Source: an uncultured Bacilli bacterium
GTDB taxonomy: Bacteria > Bacillota_I > Bacilli_A > RFN20 > CAG-449
Length of the DNA stretch: 64,000 nt
NCBI GenBank assembly: GCA_947588815.1
Contig: CANQAG010000002.1
Location: 62,001 to 126,000 of the forward strand
Reading direction: 5' to 3'
Part shown: piece by piece, positions 62,405 to 64,000 of the stretch
How the letters are laid out: every line of letters begins with the position of its first letter
How positions within the stretch are numbered: the stretch's first letter is position 1
The notes under the pieces: model-generated
Seen by the model: the letters and a program-made list of their open reading frames with translations, nothing else
Databases searched by the model: none
What the model was told of the DNA's origin: nothing
Made by a program: the position numbers and the translations under genes

Positions 62405-64000
62405 CTACTGTGCTGCGATAGTATAAGTGATTTCAAAATCCCATATAACAGCAGCAACTGTGGAAGACATTTCTAAAACATTAGTTTCATCATCAAATTC
62501 GTAAGTGACCTTTTCTGGAGTACAATCTTTAGCCATAATGACAGGTGAAGTTTTACTAACGCCATTGATTTCTAATGTACCAGCAGTTTTCCAAACGGCC
62601 ATATTAACAACAACTTTTGAAATTTTGACATTATCAGCAAAATTGATAGTTAAATTACCAGCTGCCGAGGAGGTACCGATTTTAAGAACATTGCCAATTT
62701 TATAGTCTGTTCCTGAATTAGAATTACCACCATTAGCACCAAAATAAACATTCGTATTATTAGAAACTGAAGAAGGTGCAACACCTCCACTTTCTTTAGT
62801 AAAAGCATTTAAAAGTTTAGTTGTATCATCAATCGCTTTAGTTCCATGATCACATGTAAAACTATACTTTGCATTCACCAACTCACCAACGGTTGGAATA
62901 ACATTAACGTTAACGACAAAAGTTTTAGATTCATCATCGTGAGCTTTGACAGTAATAGTGGTTTGACCTGCTACTAAACCTCTAACTCTTCCTTCAAATA
63001 CTTCGGCATATTCCGGATTAGCAACATCATAAATCAATTCTTTATCAGTAGCATTGTCAGGTAAAACCTTGGCGCCTAAATCTTTAGATTTTCCTACTTC
63101 TACCTCTATTGAAGTTTTTGCAGTAACACTCGTAACAGCTTGGTAGTCTGCTTTATGGATTTCAACATCAGTAGATTCACCTAATGAAAATTGAAGTTTG
63201 TTAAACCACCCGACATTAATTCCTATAAAGTCAACAGTGTCGCCACTTGCAACATCATTGAGTTTGGTTTTCAATTGACTTTTAATACCACAATTTTTAT
63301 CAACTCTTAAATCTACACTTTGACCATCGAAAGTATAAGTATATGTTAAATTGCCTTTACTATCCTCAGAATCAGATACATAAGTCAAACCCTTAATTGT
63401 AACTAATTTAGATTGCGATTTTTGATTCAATTCGCCTACATGTTCAATTTCAGTCGGTACAATTGGAGTTCCTTCTCTTACTTTTTCAACCGTAGCTTTG
63501 GCATCCTTATTATAAGTTTCAACTAATCCATTATAATTAGTAATTTGAGATGTTACTTTTACAACATCACCGACTTTTAAATCTAAGCTGGGAACATTCC
63601 CATTGTAGTAAACATAAGTGGCATATCCATCATCATCTTGAATATAATATGAATCTTTGATAAAACTAGTAATCGTTCCTTCAAAAGTATATTGTTCAGT
63701 AGAAGTTTTACTATTACCTAAAGCAATACCAGCATCTAAAATCTCTTCAAGCGATGAAAGATTAGTGTCATCGCCAGTACTTGAATCTTGATTTTCGCTA
63801 TTTTCACTATTTTCGCTGTTTTCACTATTTTCGCTATTTTCACTATTTTCACTATTTTCACTATTTTCGCTATCGCTGACACTCTCGCTATTAGAATTTT
63901 CTTCCGAACTTACTTCACTAGACGATAATTCAGCACTTGAGTCAGAATTTTCGTTCTCGCTTTCAGAATCGACTTCTGAATTAGGATTAGAGCTAACGTT
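62405..64000 (-). CDS. Large surface protein with (Ser-Glu-Asn)n linker and Big_2 domain (partial)
   Basis: An open frame runs through the right edge, so the N-terminus is missing; about 531 residues are visible. The order from the edge is a Ser/Glu/Asn-rich region containing nine (E-N-S)-type repeats, an OB-fold-like segment (YTFEGTITSFIKDSYYIQDD near 124), another with GLTYVSDSEDSKGNLTYTY near 206, a Big_2 Ig-like domain (VTAKTSIEVEVGKSKDLGAK near 288), and a C-terminal beta domain ending in AVIWDFEITYTIAAQ. OB-fold domains of this type occur in extracellular nucleases, but no nuclease motif is visible in the window. A terminator follows. Confidence 0.82.
   Translation of the reverse strand, partial: NVSSNPNSEVDSESENENSDSSAELSSSEVSSEENSNSESVSDSENSENSENSENSENSENSENSENSENQDSSTGDDTNLSSLEEILDAGIALGNSKTSTEQYTFEGTITSFIKDSYYIQDDDGYATYVYYNGNVPSLDLKVGDVVKVTSQITNYNGLVETYNKDAKATVEKVREGTPIVPTEIEHVGELNQKSQSKLVTIKGLTYVSDSEDSKGNLTYTYTFDGQSVDLRVDKNCGIKSQLKTKLNDVASGDTVDFIGINVGWFNKLQFSLGESTDVEIHKADYQAVTSVTAKTSIEVEVGKSKDLGAKVLPDNATDKELIYDVANPEYAEVFEGRVRGLVAGQTTITVKAHDDESKTFVVNVNVIPTVGELVNAKYSFTCDHGTKAIDDTTKLLNAFTKESGGVAPSSVSNNTNVYFGANGGNSNSGTDYKIGNVLKIGTSSAAGNLTINFADNVKISKVVVNMAVWKTAGTLEINGVSKTSPVIMAKDCTPEKVTYEFDDETNVLEMSSTVAAVIWDFEITYTIAAQ
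63792..63872 (-). repeat. Nine tandem 9-bp repeats coding Ser-Glu-Asn
   Basis: Plus-strand units TTTTCRCTA (one TTTTCGCTG) repeat nine times without interruption, in frame with the surface protein, giving an acidic-hydroxyl linker. The units differ only at one or two third positions, so copy number could change by slippage. Confidence 0.93.

Noticed and set aside
63792-63872. Short tandem repeats suggestive of a CRISPR-like array.
   Set aside because: Units are 9 bp with no spacers and are in frame within a coding region, giving a Ser-Glu-Asn linker.

Overview
The window is a 64 kb piece of a low-GC, AT-rich chromosome from a spore-forming, Gram-positive-type bacterium, most likely an uncultured gut member of the Bacilli near the RF39/RFN20/Erysipelotrichales groups. 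The taxonomy is inferred. What the sequence shows: a forespore regulatory locus (spoIIAA-spoIIAB-sigF, spoVAC-D-Eb-F, dacF), lipoprotein signal peptides throughout, CIRCE, cre and Spo0A-box motifs, and TGA used as a stop (glpK and dtd, among others), so the standard bacterial code applies. I found no rRNA, tRNA, insertion sequence, CRISPR array or prophage.

Layout. 1-9.6 kb: a truncated DinG/XPD-like helicase with an N-terminal nuclease domain, a membrane protein, a cyclophilin, a membrane-anchored XRE regulator, glpK, cysE-cysK, an orphan PemK/MazF-like protein, and rimO. 9.6-12 kb: a surface subtilisin-like protease. 12-14.1 kb: nudix, mnmA and dtd. 14.1-20.4 kb: the sporulation block, with three Spo0A boxes in front of spoIIAA. 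20.5-25.3 kb: deoC, rpmF and a nfo-rsmE-hypothetical-mtaB operon. 25.4-33.4 kb: a ComEC-like metallo-hydrolase lipoprotein, an ABC ATPase-permease fusion, an orphan NMT1-type binding lipoprotein, the GGGtGRT/NifU-like pair behind a 17-bp palindrome, and a lipoprotein with two thioredoxin-like domains. 33.5-36 kb: a cation/proton antiporter and a cell-wall amidase. 36-45.7 kb: starch and alpha-glucan use, namely a cytoplasmic GH13 enzyme facing a CcpA-type (cre) controlled operon for secreted pullulanase, a lipoprotein, secreted amylase and a second lipoprotein. 45.8-48.9 kb: a VTC/DUF4956 pair and an acyltransferase. 49-54 kb: an attenuator-like leader before a CNNM/CorC-type protein, then rarA, hpt, an esterase and mscS. 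54-64 kb: a secreted endonuclease I lipoprotein, a SsuBC-type ABC pair lacking its binding protein, clpB under twin CIRCE elements, a CaCA antiporter, queT behind a preQ1-I riboswitch, and the end of a large Ser/Glu/Asn-repeat surface protein.

How the genes work together: the organism appears to feed on glucans at its surface (pullulanase and amylase outside, neopullulanase-like enzyme inside), decorates its envelope with Ser-rich lipoproteins, and forms spores. The most interesting parts are the leader at 49.07-49.24 kb, where an intrinsic terminator competes with an alternative pairing and overlaps a 35-codon acidic ORF upstream of a Mg2+-type transporter gene, and the little-understood GGGtGRT/NifU operon with its palindromic operator.
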